Positions 8,367 to 17,439 of a stretch of 35,601 nt of DNA are shown here, in pieces. The position numbers and the translations under genes are program-made. The stretch lies in assembly GCA_018667855.1 (NCBI GenBank), contig JABIRL010000074.1, positions 1 through 35,601 on the forward strand, in the 5' to 3' direction. Below the pieces are notes generated by a model. The model had not been told where the DNA came from, did no database searches, and saw only the letters and a program-made list of their open reading frames with translations. The number at the start of each line of letters is the position of its first letter. Within the stretch, counting starts at the first letter, position 1. The stretch comes from Rhodospirillaceae bacterium. Lineage in GTDB: Bacteria; Pseudomonadota; Alphaproteobacteria; GCA-2731375.

Positions 8367-9376
8367 AACGACCCCGGGTTATCTTCCGAATACAGATGGC
8401 AGGCCACATGGTGCCCTTCGCCGTGCGGCCGCAGGGCTGGTTTGAGGTCCCGACAAACGGCCATGGCCTTGGGGCAGCGCGGGTGCAGGGCGCAGCCGCT
8501 GGGCGGGCTCAGGGGGCTTGGCACTTCGCCGGGCAGCAAGATCCGTTGCCGGTTAATCTCGGCATTGCGGTCGGGAATCGGCACCGCCGACAGCAAGGCT
8601 TCCGTATAGGGATGCAGGGGATTTTCAAAAAGATCGGATTTCGCGGCGATTTCAACAATGCGGCCCAGATACATCACGGCCACCCGATCGGAAATATGCC
8701 GTACCACCGCCAAGTCGTGGGCGATGAACAAATAGGTCAGATTTAAACGGGTACGAAGTTCCTCCAGCAGGTTGATGATCTGGGCCTGGATAGAGACATC
8801 CAGCGCCGAGACCGCCTCGTCACAAACGATGAAGTCCGGCTGGGCCGCCAGGGCCCGGGCGATGCCGACCCGTTGCCGTTGCCCGCCGCTGAATTCATGG
8901 GGGTAGCGGTCGATCATGGCCGGGCCAAGGCCGACGATATCGAACAGCTCGGCGACTTTCGGGCGCCAGTCGTCTTTGCCCGCCAAACCATGGATAAGCA
9001 TTGGTTCCGCCACCGCCTCACCCACGCTCATGCGCGGGTTGAGAGAGCTGAAAGGATCCTGGAAGACGATCTGCATGCGGCGGCGCAGTTGCCGAAGTTC
9101 GATTTCATCCAAGTCATCAAGTGCGCGGCCGTCGAACCGGACCTGTCCGCCGGTCGGTTTGATCAAATGCAGTACGGTCCGTCCCAGGGTCGACTTGCCG
9201 CAGCCACTTTCACCGACCAAACCCAAGGTTTCGCCCCGGCGCAATTCCAGACTGACGCCGTCGACCGCCCGTAATTTTGTCTGTCCGGCGCGGGCGAACA
9301 GCCGGCCGCCGACTTCAAAGTCGACCTCCAGGTTATCTATCTCTATCAGAGGGGCGCTGGGATCAGTCATCGACAT
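8363..9376 (-). CDS. Peptide/nickel-type ABC transporter ATPase, OppF/DppF-like
   Basis: This is the second ATPase of the importer. It has Walker A GESGCGKS, signature FSGGQRQRVGIARA and Walker B FIVCDEAVSALD. The C-terminal oligopeptide-transporter extension (LLPGEVPSPLSPPSGCALHPRCPKA) has the cysteine-rich loop that in some relatives binds an iron-sulfur cluster. I place the start at the ATG at 9376 (MSMTDPSAP) or 9370 (MTDPSAP), close to the stop of the preceding ATPase gene at 9363; the reading frame itself opens at 9391. It is the last gene of a five-gene operon and powers import at the inner face of the cytoplasmic membrane. Confidence 0.93.
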   Translation of the reverse strand: MSMTDPSAPLIEIDNLEVDFEVGGRLFARAGQTKLRAVDGVSLELRRGETLGLVGESGCGKSTLGRTVLHLIKPTGGQVRFDGRALDDLDEIELRQLRRRMQIVFQDPFSSLNPRMSVGEAVAEPMLIHGLAGKDDWRPKVAELFDIVGLGPAMIDRYPHEFSGGQRQRVGIARALAAQPDFIVCDEAVSALDVSIQAQIINLLEELRTRLNLTYLFIAHDLAVVRHISDRVAVMYLGRIVEIAAKSDLFENPLHPYTEALLSAVPIPDRNAEINRQRILLPGEVPSPLSPPSGCALHPRCPKAMAVCRDLKPALRPHGEGHHVACHLYSEDNPGSF

Positions 9377-10355
9377 CCACCCAACAGGCAATGGACTGGC
9401 TATCGGTCAGGCGCCGCAAGGGTGGAATATCTTCGTCACAACGCGTAACGGCGAAGCGGCAGCGGGGCCTGAACGGGCAGCCCGGCGGCGGATTAATGGG
9501 ATCGGGCGGCTGCCCTTCGATCGGTGTCAGCTTGTCGCCGATGGCCTGGTCGATCCGGGGCACCGATTGCAACAGGCCCAGGGTATACGGATGCCGCGGT
9601 CGGTCGTAAATATCTTCGGCCTTGGCCTGCTCGACGATGCGGCCGGCATACATCACATTTACCCGGTCCGCATAACGCGCAACGATGCCCAGGTTATGGG
9701 TAATCAGCAGGATCGACGTCTGTTTTTCCACGACCTGCTGTTGCAGCAGTTCCAGCAATTGGGCCTGAATTGTGACGTCCAGCGCCGTGGTCGGTTCGTC
9801 CGCGATAATGATATCGGGTTCACAGCCCATGCCCATGGCGATCATCGCCCGTTGCTGCATGCCGCCGCTGAATTGATGGGGATAATCACGACTGCGGCGC
9901 AGGGCTTCGGGTATTCGGACGGAGCGCAGCAGATCGACCGCCTTGGCCAGGGCGTCGCGCATGGGCATGGCCCGGTGCAGGCTCAGCGGTTCGGCGATTT
10001 GCCGGCCGATACGGTGCACCGGGTTGAGACTGTTCATGGCCTCCTGAAAGATCATGGCGATCCGATCGCCACGAATGTCACGCAACAGGGGCAGCGGAAT
10101 TTGGAGCAGATCCTCGCCGTCGAAATGAATACTGCCAGCGGTAATACGGCCTGGCGGATCGGCCACCAGACGCAGCAGGGCCAGCGCCGTCACGGACTTG
10201 CCGCAGCCGCTTTCGCCGACCAGCGCGACGATTTCGCCCCGGTGCAGATCGAAGGAAACACCGTTGACCGCCTTGACCACGCCGCCGTCGCCGCCGAATT
10301 CGACGGCCAGGTCGCGCACCTGCAACAAGGGTGGTGCTTGTGCGGCGGCGGTCAA
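9363..10355 (-). CDS. Peptide/nickel-type ABC transporter ATPase, OppD/DppD-like
   Basis: The 330-residue ATPase has Walker A GESGCGKS, signature FSGGMQQRAMIAMG and Walker B IIIADEPTTALD. It also has the family's C-terminal extension with two cysteines (PPGCPFRPRCRFAVTRC). Its ATG overlaps the stop of the upstream permease gene by four bases (ATGA), which fixes the start. It pairs with the following ATPase gene as the heterodimeric motor of the importer. Confidence 0.94.
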   Translation of the reverse strand: MTAAAQAPPLLQVRDLAVEFGGDGGVVKAVNGVSFDLHRGEIVALVGESGCGKSVTALALLRLVADPPGRITAGSIHFDGEDLLQIPLPLLRDIRGDRIAMIFQEAMNSLNPVHRIGRQIAEPLSLHRAMPMRDALAKAVDLLRSVRIPEALRRSRDYPHQFSGGMQQRAMIAMGMGCEPDIIIADEPTTALDVTIQAQLLELLQQQVVEKQTSILLITHNLGIVARYADRVNVMYAGRIVEQAKAEDIYDRPRHPYTLGLLQSVPRIDQAIGDKLTPIEGQPPDPINPPPGCPFRPRCRFAVTRCDEDIPPLRRLTDSQSIACWVDVDD

Positions 10356-11242
10356 CGCCGCTCCTCGCCACGCAGGCGTGGATCAAGGGCATCGCGCAAA
10401 CCATCGCCCAAAAAATTGCAGGCCAGCACGGACAGGGTAATCAGAATTCCGGGCACGATCGAATAAAGCGGCGCCAGCTCCAGGTTGTCGAAGCCGCTTT
10501 TCAATTCCTTGCCCCAGCTCGCGGTCGGCGGTTGCACCCCGAGGCCAAGAAATGAAATCGCGCTTTCGGCCAGGATGGCGTTGCCGATACCCAAGGTGAT
10601 CGCCACGATGACCGGCGCCAGGGTATTGGGCAGAATATGCCGCCACATCAGCCGGGCCGACGAGGCACCGGCGGCGCGCGCGGCCTCCACATAAGGCAAT
10701 TCACGCACCAGCAGGACCTGACCGCGAACAATGCGGGCAAAGAACACCCAGCCGAACAGCACCAGGGCAACCCCCAGATTGATCAGACCACCGCCCAGCG
10801 CCGCCGCCATGGCGAGCAGGAAAACCAGAAACGGAAAACACAGAATGGCATCGACGACGCGCATGATGGCGGCATCGATCAGCCCGCCCTTGAAACCGGC
10901 AAGCAAACCAAGGGAGACACCGATCGCCGCCGCCAGCAAGGTGCTGACCAAACCCAGCAACAGCGATACCCGCCCACCGTACAAAAACCGCGATAGCAAA
11001 TCGCGACCCACATTGTCCGTGCCCAGCCAGTGCGCCGCCGACGGGCCGGACAGCACGTTGTAGAGGTCTTGCTCGTACGGCTCGTAGGGCGCAAGCAAAG
11101 GTGCAAAAGCCGCCGTCGCAACAAGGAACAGTATAATGAAGAAACCAATGGTCGACAGACGATGATGCCGGATGGCGTGGCCTAGCGCGCGCAGCAGGAC
11201 CATGAAACCACCACTCAGGCGAATGTTTTCAGGCCCCGTCAT
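10352..11242 (-). CDS. Peptide-type ABC transporter permease, OppC/DppC-like
   Basis: The 296-residue membrane protein has an N-terminal cytoplasmic stretch and first helix (TIGFFIILFLVATAAFAPLLAPYEPY), then the typical HWLGTDNVGRDLLSRFLYGGRVSLLLG segment of DppC-type permeases. The coupling loop is EAARAAGASSARLMWRHILPN. The ATG at 11242 overlaps the stop of the first permease gene (ATGA); an internal ATG at M14 is a less likely start. It forms the membrane channel with the other permease. Confidence 0.94.
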   Translation of the reverse strand: MTGPENIRLSGGFMVLLRALGHAIRHHRLSTIGFFIILFLVATAAFAPLLAPYEPYEQDLYNVLSGPSAAHWLGTDNVGRDLLSRFLYGGRVSLLLGLVSTLLAAAIGVSLGLLAGFKGGLIDAAIMRVVDAILCFPFLVFLLAMAAALGGGLINLGVALVLFGWVFFARIVRGQVLLVRELPYVEAARAAGASSARLMWRHILPNTLAPVIVAITLGIGNAILAESAISFLGLGVQPPTASWGKELKSGFDNLELAPLYSIVPGILITLSVLACNFLGDGLRDALDPRLRGEERR

Positions 11243-12195
11243 CGCAGGCGTACCCGCGGGTCGAGGTAGGCGTAAAGCACATCGACGATAAAGTTCATGA
11301 ACAAGACATTGAGCGAGACAATGATCAACATGGCCTGGATAACCGGGAAATCCCGCTGATAGATAGCATCAACGGTCATCCGCCCCAGACCGGGCAGGGC
11401 AAAGACGAATTCGAGGATGAACGACCCGCCCAACAGGCCGGCCCAGATCAGACCGACCACGGTCACCACAGGTATCATCGCCGGTTTCATGGCGTGCAGG
11501 GTCACCACGGCCCGTTCGCCCAAGCCTTTGGCGCGCGCGGTACGGACGAAATCCTGGCTCATCACCTCCAACAGGCTGGAGCGCACATAACGGGCCAGCA
11601 GCGCGGCGCCGCTGGTGCCCAGCACCATGGAGGGAAGCGCCATGGACATGACGTTGCCCATGGGATCCTCGGCGAAGGAGACATAGCCGGACGGCGGGAA
11701 GATCGGCAGCAGCACGGCAAACAAATAGATCATCACGATCGCCTGCCAAAAGGGGGGGATGGCGAAGCCGATCAAGGCGCCCGTGGTGATCGCCATGTCG
11801 GTACGGCTGTTGCGCTTCAGGGCGGAGATGACGCCGGCGGGAATGCCGATCAGGAATTGCCACAAAGTCGCCCAGAAAAACAGCTGCAGCGTTATCGGGC
11901 AGCGATCGAGAAACATCTCCAGCACATCGCCACCCGTGCCAATGGATTCACCCCAGTCGCCCGATACGAAATTCACCAACCAAATAAGAAACTGTTCATA
12001 GAACGGTTTGTTGAGGCCGTAAAATTCCTCCAACACCTTCACGGTCTTGGCGCTGTCGACTTCTACGCCGCTGGCAGCCACCGCGACCAAGAAGGCATCG
12101 CCCGGGATCAGCCGGGTGACCAAAAACACCAGGACGATGACGATGAACAGGACGATCAGGGCATGCATCAGCCTGATCGCGATAAACCTACCCAT
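11239..12195 (-). CDS. Peptide-type ABC transporter permease, OppB/DppB-like
   Basis: The 318-residue protein has an N-terminal helix (ALIVLFIVIVLVFLVTRLIPGD), a periplasmic loop (YGLNKPFYEQFLIWLVNFVSGDWGES) and the family coupling motif QDFVRTARAKGLGERAVVTLHAMKPAMIPV. The C-terminus LDPRVRLR is typical of DppB-type permeases. It is the first permease gene, 82 bases downstream of the binding-protein gene, and is translationally coupled to the second permease. Confidence 0.94.
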   Translation of the reverse strand: MGRFIAIRLMHALIVLFIVIVLVFLVTRLIPGDAFLVAVAASGVEVDSAKTVKVLEEFYGLNKPFYEQFLIWLVNFVSGDWGESIGTGGDVLEMFLDRCPITLQLFFWATLWQFLIGIPAGVISALKRNSRTDMAITTGALIGFAIPPFWQAIVMIYLFAVLLPIFPPSGYVSFAEDPMGNVMSMALPSMVLGTSGAALLARYVRSSLLEVMSQDFVRTARAKGLGERAVVTLHAMKPAMIPVVTVVGLIWAGLLGGSFILEFVFALPGLGRMTVDAIYQRDFPVIQAMLIIVSLNVLFMNFIVDVLYAYLDPRVRLR

Positions 12196-12277
12196 CAGCC
12201 CATCTTACTTTCGGCGTTGACGCACCGGCAGCCCGAGATCGTCATACGCAACCTGCTACACACAGACGAATGCGGCG

Positions 12278-13897
12278 TTACTGTTTGCCGTCCGCGAACC
12301 ACAGGGGATGGGAGAAATAGTGCGGGTCCTTGTATTTGATGAAGGTCGCGTTGTCCCAGCCCATGACCTTCTTGCGGAAACCGAAGGGAATTTCCTCCCA
12401 CCACAGAAATACGTCCTGGTAATCGTTGTAGACGGCTTCCTCCAGCTTCCAGTAGATGCCTTGCCGCTTCTTGCGGTCGGTCTCTTTCTTGCCGGCTTCC
12501 ACCAGGGCGATGATTTCCGGGTTGTTGCTGCGGCCAAAATTGAAGCCGCCCTTGGGATGATATAAGCCGGTGGCCAGACGGTCGGGATCATAGATCCAGC
12601 CCCAGCCCCCCTGCGCCAGGTCATAGTCGAGAGATTTCATTCTGGCGGCGGCGGCGGGCGGCGGCATCATTTCAACCTGCCAGTCGATACCGACTTTTGC
12701 CAGCATGCCCTTGACCGCTTCGGCGATGGTCGTGCTGTTGGTGGTGTTATACATATAGCCCTTGATCACCAAGCCGTCGCCGTGACCGGCCTCGGCCAGA
12801 AGCTTCTTGGACAATTCAGGATCGTAGGTCACCGCCTTTAGATTCGGATTATGGGCCCAATGGTCGTCCGGGTACATAGCGCTGGCGATCCGGCCCAGGC
12901 CGAACTGGGTGCCTATAATCAACGCCTTGCGATCAATTGCATGGCTGACCGCCTTGCGCAGACGGATGTCTTTCAGCACGCCTTTGGTTGTGTTGAAGCG
13001 CAATCCGGCCATGGCTTCGCGATTGTACTTAAAGGCTTTCAGTTTGGGATCTTTCAGGGCGATCGCGTATTGCGATTTTTCCAGCCGCATGCCATCCAGC
13101 TTGCCGGCCCGCAAATTGGCCAAGCGCACCGTGGGATCGGGAATCACCGATACGAGAATACCGTCGAAATACGGCATGTCGGGATTGCCGGACGCCTTAG
13201 CGAACCACCAGTTGGGATTGCGTTTGAATTTCACGTAGTTGCCGGGGCTGGCCTCTTCGAAGATGTAAGCGCCTGTGCCGACGGGATGGGTGTCAAAACC
13301 GGCAGCGTCTTTCTTCAACGCCGCAGCCGACAGCACAAAGCCCGGCGCCGTTGCCAGCATGCCCTCGAACCCAACCCACGGGAATTTCAGATTCCAACGA
13401 ATAGTGTGTTCGTCCACGACCTCAATCGATTTGATCGGCGCGGTGGAGCCCCTGGTCCAGGTCTTGTTCTTCTTATCGCGGATCCAATCAAAGGTGTATT
13501 TCACGGACTCGGCGTTAAAGGGCGAGCCGTCATGGTGCGTTACACCCTTGCGCAACTTCATGATCGCGACCGTCGGGGTCTGGTATGTTACCGATTCAGC
13601 CAGCCACGGCGCTGTGGGGTTATAACTGCCGTCGTTGAGCTGGAATCTTTCCAGCATATAGACCAGGCTGACCCAGTCGTTGACCGGCCAGTGGTTGGGG
13701 TTCATCTTGCCGATATAAACCGGCGCTGCGGTGCGGTAATAGCCGCCTCGTTTCGGCTCCCCATCCCACTTCGCCCACGGTTTGGACGTGATGGTCGGGT
13801 CAGCGGCGAACGCGGTTGTTGAAACGGTTACCGAAAGCAGCGTCGCCAGGAAGAAAGATGTGACGACGCGAATGCATCGAGTTACAGACATGGACAA
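12278..13897 (-). CDS. Periplasmic substrate-binding protein, family 5 (peptide/nickel type)
   Basis: The 539-residue protein has a Sec signal peptide (basic MSMSVTRCIR, then FFLATLLSVTVSTTAFA with probable cleavage before ADPTI). The mature part resembles family 5 solute-binding proteins: LAESVTYQ...VTHHDGSPFNAESVKYTFDWI, VGTGAYIFEE, VRLANLRAGKLDGM and VSHAIDRKALI. It captures the ligand in the periplasm for the importer encoded downstream. The ligand could be a peptide or another compound, since this family is broad. It is the first gene of the operon. The 124 bases upstream (13898-14021), shared with the end of the kinase gene, should hold the promoter, but I cannot assign elements with confidence. 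Confidence 0.93.
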   Translation of the reverse strand: MSMSVTRCIRVVTSFFLATLLSVTVSTTAFAADPTITSKPWAKWDGEPKRGGYYRTAAPVYIGKMNPNHWPVNDWVSLVYMLERFQLNDGSYNPTAPWLAESVTYQTPTVAIMKLRKGVTHHDGSPFNAESVKYTFDWIRDKKNKTWTRGSTAPIKSIEVVDEHTIRWNLKFPWVGFEGMLATAPGFVLSAAALKKDAAGFDTHPVGTGAYIFEEASPGNYVKFKRNPNWWFAKASGNPDMPYFDGILVSVIPDPTVRLANLRAGKLDGMRLEKSQYAIALKDPKLKAFKYNREAMAGLRFNTTKGVLKDIRLRKAVSHAIDRKALIIGTQFGLGRIASAMYPDDHWAHNPNLKAVTYDPELSKKLLAEAGHGDGLVIKGYMYNTTNSTTIAEAVKGMLAKVGIDWQVEMMPPPAAAARMKSLDYDLAQGGWGWIYDPDRLATGLYHPKGGFNFGRSNNPEIIALVEAGKKETDRKKRQGIYWKLEEAVYNDYQDVFLWWEEIPFGFRKKVMGWDNATFIKYKDPHYFSHPLWFADGKQ

Positions 13898-14021
13898 CCC
13901 CCCAATTGTTATGCGTTATTTCTTATCCCTTCGATGTTTCCATAACAGCAAGTAGCACGCAACTCTAATATGGAAGAGTCCCGGCGGGAATGTGGAGAAA
14001 CTGTAGGGTTTGGAGAGTTGG

Positions 14022-16262
14022 TCAGCGACCTAGCTGCGACTGCTGTGCATGTAGCGCGGTATGCTGACCGCTAGGCAGGGAAATCGTAACGGTGGTGCCC
14101 TTGCCAACAACACTGTCGATATCAAGATCGCCGCCATGAAGATCGGTCAGGGATTTTACGATCGCCAAGCCCAAACCGGTGCCTTCCTGGCTGGCGTAGG
14201 AGTTGCCACCGGATTTAACGAAAGGCTTGGTCAAAAACGGCAGCTTTTTCTTGGGCACACCGATCCCCGTGTCGGAAATCGTCCAGACATGACGCCCGTT
14301 TGATGCGCGCAAATTTAGCTCGATGCTGCCGCCGTCATGGGTGAACTTGACCGCGTTGTACAACAAGTTCAGCAGGATCTGCTTGAGCGCGCGATCGTCC
14401 GCATATATCGGTGGCGCGCCGGCGGTAAGCCCGATGACAAAGTCAATGTCCTTCTTTTCAGCCGCATCCGCAATGATCGGCACGCAGGCATCAACAACAT
14501 CTTCCGGCGTCAACCATTCCTTGTTCAGATGGTGTTCGCCGGCTTCAATCGCGGAAATATCCAGGATATCGTTGACCAATTGCAGCAGATGCTCGCCGCT
14601 GGCATGGATATCATCGGCGTATTCGCGATACTTCGGCGAACCCAGTTCACCAAAATATTGATGCATCATGGTTTCTGAAAAACCGATGATCGCATTCAGC
14701 GGCGTGCGCAATTCATGGCTCATAGTTGCCAGAAACTCCGACTTGGCCTCGTTGGCGCGTTCGGCGTCAATCAATGCCAGGCGAAGGTTTTCCTCGGTCA
14801 GCTTAAGTTCGGTGATATCAGTGATTGAGCCCGCCATGCGTTCGGGCTCGCCATCCTTGTCACGGAAGACCCGGCCCCGCGACCGCACCCAGACATATGT
14901 GCCGTTCTTGTGGCGCAGACGAAGTTCGATATCGTAGGGCTTCTGGTTTTGCAAATGAGCCTGCACCGCCGTCTGCATTCGCTCCCGGTCGGTTGGATGC
15001 ATCAATTCCACAAATGTCCTCATTCGTAGAGGCAATTCGCCAGTGGCGTAACCAAGAAATTCAGCGCATCGCGGCGAGAAATAGTCTTCCCTGCCATTAA
15101 TATTCCAGTCCCATAAGCCGTCATTCGTGCCAAGAACGGTGCGAGCGAACCGCTCATCGCTTTCCTGCAACGCCTTAGTCATGGCATTGACGTCACGGGC
15201 CAGTTCGCCAACTTCGTCCTCCGATTTTTCCGGCAATCGATGGTCCAGTTCTCCGGCCGCGATCCTTTGCACCCCCTGACGTATTTTCGAGATTGGCTCC
15301 GTGACGATGCGCGACAGGATGTAACCCACCATACCGGCCAGGACGAGGACCACGGCGGCCACGACCAGAATTCTCCAACCCAGTGTATCGGAGGGTTTCA
15401 AAGCCTCGGCCGCGTCGATTTTGTTCAGCAAACAGAGGGAGTACTCATCCAGCCAGCGATATGCGGATATGACGGTTACGTCACGAAAATCTTTCGCGGT
15501 GACGACGCCGGACTGGCCAGCGAAACAGGGCCGAATGGCCCGCAACAGAAAATCCCGCTCCAATACCACTGCGTTGCCCGCGGTCCGGGGCCTGGTAACC
15601 GGCAGCCCGGCTCGGTTAACCAGAAATGTGTCGTCAGTTACATAGCCGCCCGCACGGCGGCCGACCACATGACGGATCGTGTTCATTTCCAACCGGGCGA
15701 CAAGGACGGCCAGCAATTTGCCGCCTCTGTTCCGCACGGGTGTGGAAACGGCGATGCTCTGCTGGCGGAGTGATATGGAAAAATAGGGGCCTTGCACGAA
15801 GGGCGCGATCTTGCCCTCGCGGAAATAGTGCCGATCCTCCTTGAAGCGATCCAGATCCCGTTGATGGCTGGCGGCGAGCACCGCGCCATCCCTGGCGCGC
15901 AACAACATGATGGAATGAAACTGGCGGCCGGGACCGAACCAGGGCGCAAATTGATCATTCAGACGGCGGCCGGCGAATTCTCTTTCCAGGTGCGAGGCCG
16001 CCCGGTGCGTCAGAATTTTTGCGGCGGCGCGTACGGCGGATGTGTTCGACAAACTGGTTAAATCATTCCGTCGCGTGACGATAAAATCCGTCAACTCGGC
16101 CTTCTTCTCCGCCGCATTCGAAACCAAATGAGCGACCGCCGCCTGGTGCAGCGCCTTGCGGCCACTGTTGAAGCTGAGCAAGCCCAGGACCACAACGATC
16201 GTCGTCGCGAAAACCAGCAACACCAGCGCAAGTTTCGGCGCCAACCGAATCCGATGCATCAT
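14022..16262 (-). CDS. Membrane sensor histidine kinase (Cache-HAMP-PAS-HisKA-HATPase)
   Basis: With the ATG at 16262 the protein has about 746 residues. A helix near residues 10-30 (LALVLLVFATTIVVVLGLL) is followed by a large periplasmic region of Cache type. A second helix near 300-320 (ILVVAAVVLVLAGMVGYIL) precedes HAMP (IVTEPISKIRQGVQRIAAGELDHRLPEKS). A PAS/PAC domain follows (DGLWDWNINGREDYFSP to RMAGSITDITELKL). The phospho-accepting site is in SHELRTPLNAIIGFSE (about H516). The ATP-binding domain shows NLLYNAVKFTHDGG, DTGIGVPKKKL and GTGLGLAIVKSLTDLHGG. There is no receiver domain and no response regulator gene nearby. An in-frame TTG at 16286 is less likely as start than ATG 16262 or 16259, which follow GGTGAGG. 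It lies about 30 bases after the binding-protein gene, so the two are likely co-transcribed. Confidence 0.93.
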   Translation of the reverse strand: MMHRIRLAPKLALVLLVFATTIVVVLGLLSFNSGRKALHQAAVAHLVSNAAEKKAELTDFIVTRRNDLTSLSNTSAVRAAAKILTHRAASHLEREFAGRRLNDQFAPWFGPGRQFHSIMLLRARDGAVLAASHQRDLDRFKEDRHYFREGKIAPFVQGPYFSISLRQQSIAVSTPVRNRGGKLLAVLVARLEMNTIRHVVGRRAGGYVTDDTFLVNRAGLPVTRPRTAGNAVVLERDFLLRAIRPCFAGQSGVVTAKDFRDVTVISAYRWLDEYSLCLLNKIDAAEALKPSDTLGWRILVVAAVVLVLAGMVGYILSRIVTEPISKIRQGVQRIAAGELDHRLPEKSEDEVGELARDVNAMTKALQESDERFARTVLGTNDGLWDWNINGREDYFSPRCAEFLGYATGELPLRMRTFVELMHPTDRERMQTAVQAHLQNQKPYDIELRLRHKNGTYVWVRSRGRVFRDKDGEPERMAGSITDITELKLTEENLRLALIDAERANEAKSEFLATMSHELRTPLNAIIGFSETMMHQYFGELGSPKYREYADDIHASGEHLLQLVNDILDISAIEAGEHHLNKEWLTPEDVVDACVPIIADAAEKKDIDFVIGLTAGAPPIYADDRALKQILLNLLYNAVKFTHDGGSIELNLRASNGRHVWTISDTGIGVPKKKLPFLTKPFVKSGGNSYASQEGTGLGLAIVKSLTDLHGGDLDIDSVVGKGTTVTISLPSGQHTALHAQQSQLGR

Positions 16263-16295
16263 GGCCTCACCACGGTTCAACCTCAAAACAAATGT

Positions 16296-17294
16296 TTATT
16301 GACCGTTGGATCGCAGCACCTCCCGCAGAAAGCGCAACGTGTACGCGCCGAATGCCAGCCGGTCGCCTGCACTGCCGGTGGCCGCCAGAAAGGTTTTGGC
16401 GCTGCCCGACCAGATTTCAGATTTCATCCAGCCAATTGAATCTTCGCCCGTATCGATTAACGGCAAGGCCCGTAGGAATTTCTGAAGTTCATGATCCGCA
16501 TTCGCCTTTGGATTGTTCGCCAACACCAGGGCGCTGACCTCGGATGGATTGGCAACGACAAATTTCCAGCCCCAGACGCTGGCGGCTAGGAACTGGCGGA
16601 CCAAATCGGGGTATTTCTGCAGCAATTCTTCCGTCGTCGTTAGGCAATTGTGATAGGTATGAACGCCAAAATTGTCGGGATGTATGATGATCAGGTCCGG
16701 CATCACTTTTTGCGCGCTAAGAATAGCACCGGGCAGATAACCGCCGAATACGTCAATTTCCCCGTCATGGAATTTGTCAAGTTCGCGGGTATGGACGACC
16801 TGATAGGCATCGTCGGACAAACCGAAGCGCGCCGTCATGGCATGCAGGATCTGCACACTGTGTTTGGCGACCCGTATTGTCTTACCGGCGAAATCCCTGG
16901 GATGGCGAATGCCTGAACCGGGTTTGGCCGCGAATGCCAGCGGACTGCGGCGGTAGAAGCAGGCAATGGCCTTGATGCGGGCGCCCTTGGCTCGGGCGTT
17001 AAGGATGGCCGAGGCTGTGCTTGTCGCGAAATGAGCCTTGCCAGCCGAAAGCGCGGCCAGCGAATTGGCTCCGGGGCCACCTTCTATGAACGTGACCCGC
17101 AAACCCCCGGTTGAGTACCGGCCTTCACGCTCGGCGGCATAGAAACCGGCATAGGTTTGCTCATGCCACCAACCCATCTTGAATGTTACGTTTTCAAGGC
17201 CGCCGGCCTTCGCCGTCGCAGCCAAAAAGAACGCAGCTGCAATGGTCAGCATCTTTAGAACCAAAATGGTAAAACGCCGGCTCGTTGCATCCAT
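16296..17294 (-). CDS. NMT1/THI5-like periplasmic binding protein
   Basis: The 332-residue protein has a signal peptide (LVLKMLTIAAAFFLAATAKA, cleavage before GGLEN). The body is of the SsuA/ThiY kind: VTFKMGWWHEQTYAGFYAAEREGRY, IEGGPGANSLAALSAGKAHFATSTASAIL, PRDFAGKTIRVAKHSVQILHAM, and DGEIDVFGGYLPGAIL. Such proteins bind pyrimidines, sulfonates, taurine or similar small molecules. No permease or ATPase accompanies it; the next gene on the same strand is a sensor kinase, so it may deliver ligand to the kinase rather than to a transporter. That is inference from gene order. Upstream is an AT-rich stretch likely to hold the promoter. Confidence 0.88.
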   Translation of the reverse strand: MDATSRRFTILVLKMLTIAAAFFLAATAKAGGLENVTFKMGWWHEQTYAGFYAAEREGRYSTGGLRVTFIEGGPGANSLAALSAGKAHFATSTASAILNARAKGARIKAIACFYRRSPLAFAAKPGSGIRHPRDFAGKTIRVAKHSVQILHAMTARFGLSDDAYQVVHTRELDKFHDGEIDVFGGYLPGAILSAQKVMPDLIIIHPDNFGVHTYHNCLTTTEELLQKYPDLVRQFLAASVWGWKFVVANPSEVSALVLANNPKANADHELQKFLRALPLIDTGEDSIGWMKSEIWSGSAKTFLAATGSAGDRLAFGAYTLRFLREVLRSNGQ

Positions 17295-17422
17295 GTCAGT
17301 TGCCCTCTTCTTAAATGCGATACGTCAAATCAATCGCCAGAATACTGAACATGCAAAAGAAATATGAAACACCCGTCATTGTTGAAAACACAATATCTTA
17401 CTCATAATTTACTAATATTATC

Positions 17423-17439
17423 ATTAACAAATTGTTAAT
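17423..17439. promoter_or_regulatory. AT-rich inverted repeat (candidate operator)
   Basis: ATTAACAA-A-TTGTTAAT is a perfect 8-base inverted repeat around a single centre base, within an AT-rich patch (about 17340-17450) that stands out from the GC-rich surroundings. It lies 129 bases upstream of the start codon of the NMT1-like binding-protein gene, so it could be an operator or part of a promoter for that gene or for a transcript running the other way. Confidence 0.35.

Noticed and set aside
8363..9376. DEA instead of DEP in the Walker B region of the second ATPase
   Set aside because: The DEAVSALD form is common among OppF/DppF-type ATPases and keeps the catalytic Glu, so it is not a defect.
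8916..10466. Long 516-codon plus-strand open frame across the ATPase genes
   Set aside because: It is the antisense shadow of two well-supported ATPase genes in GC-rich DNA; its translation has no recognisable domain.
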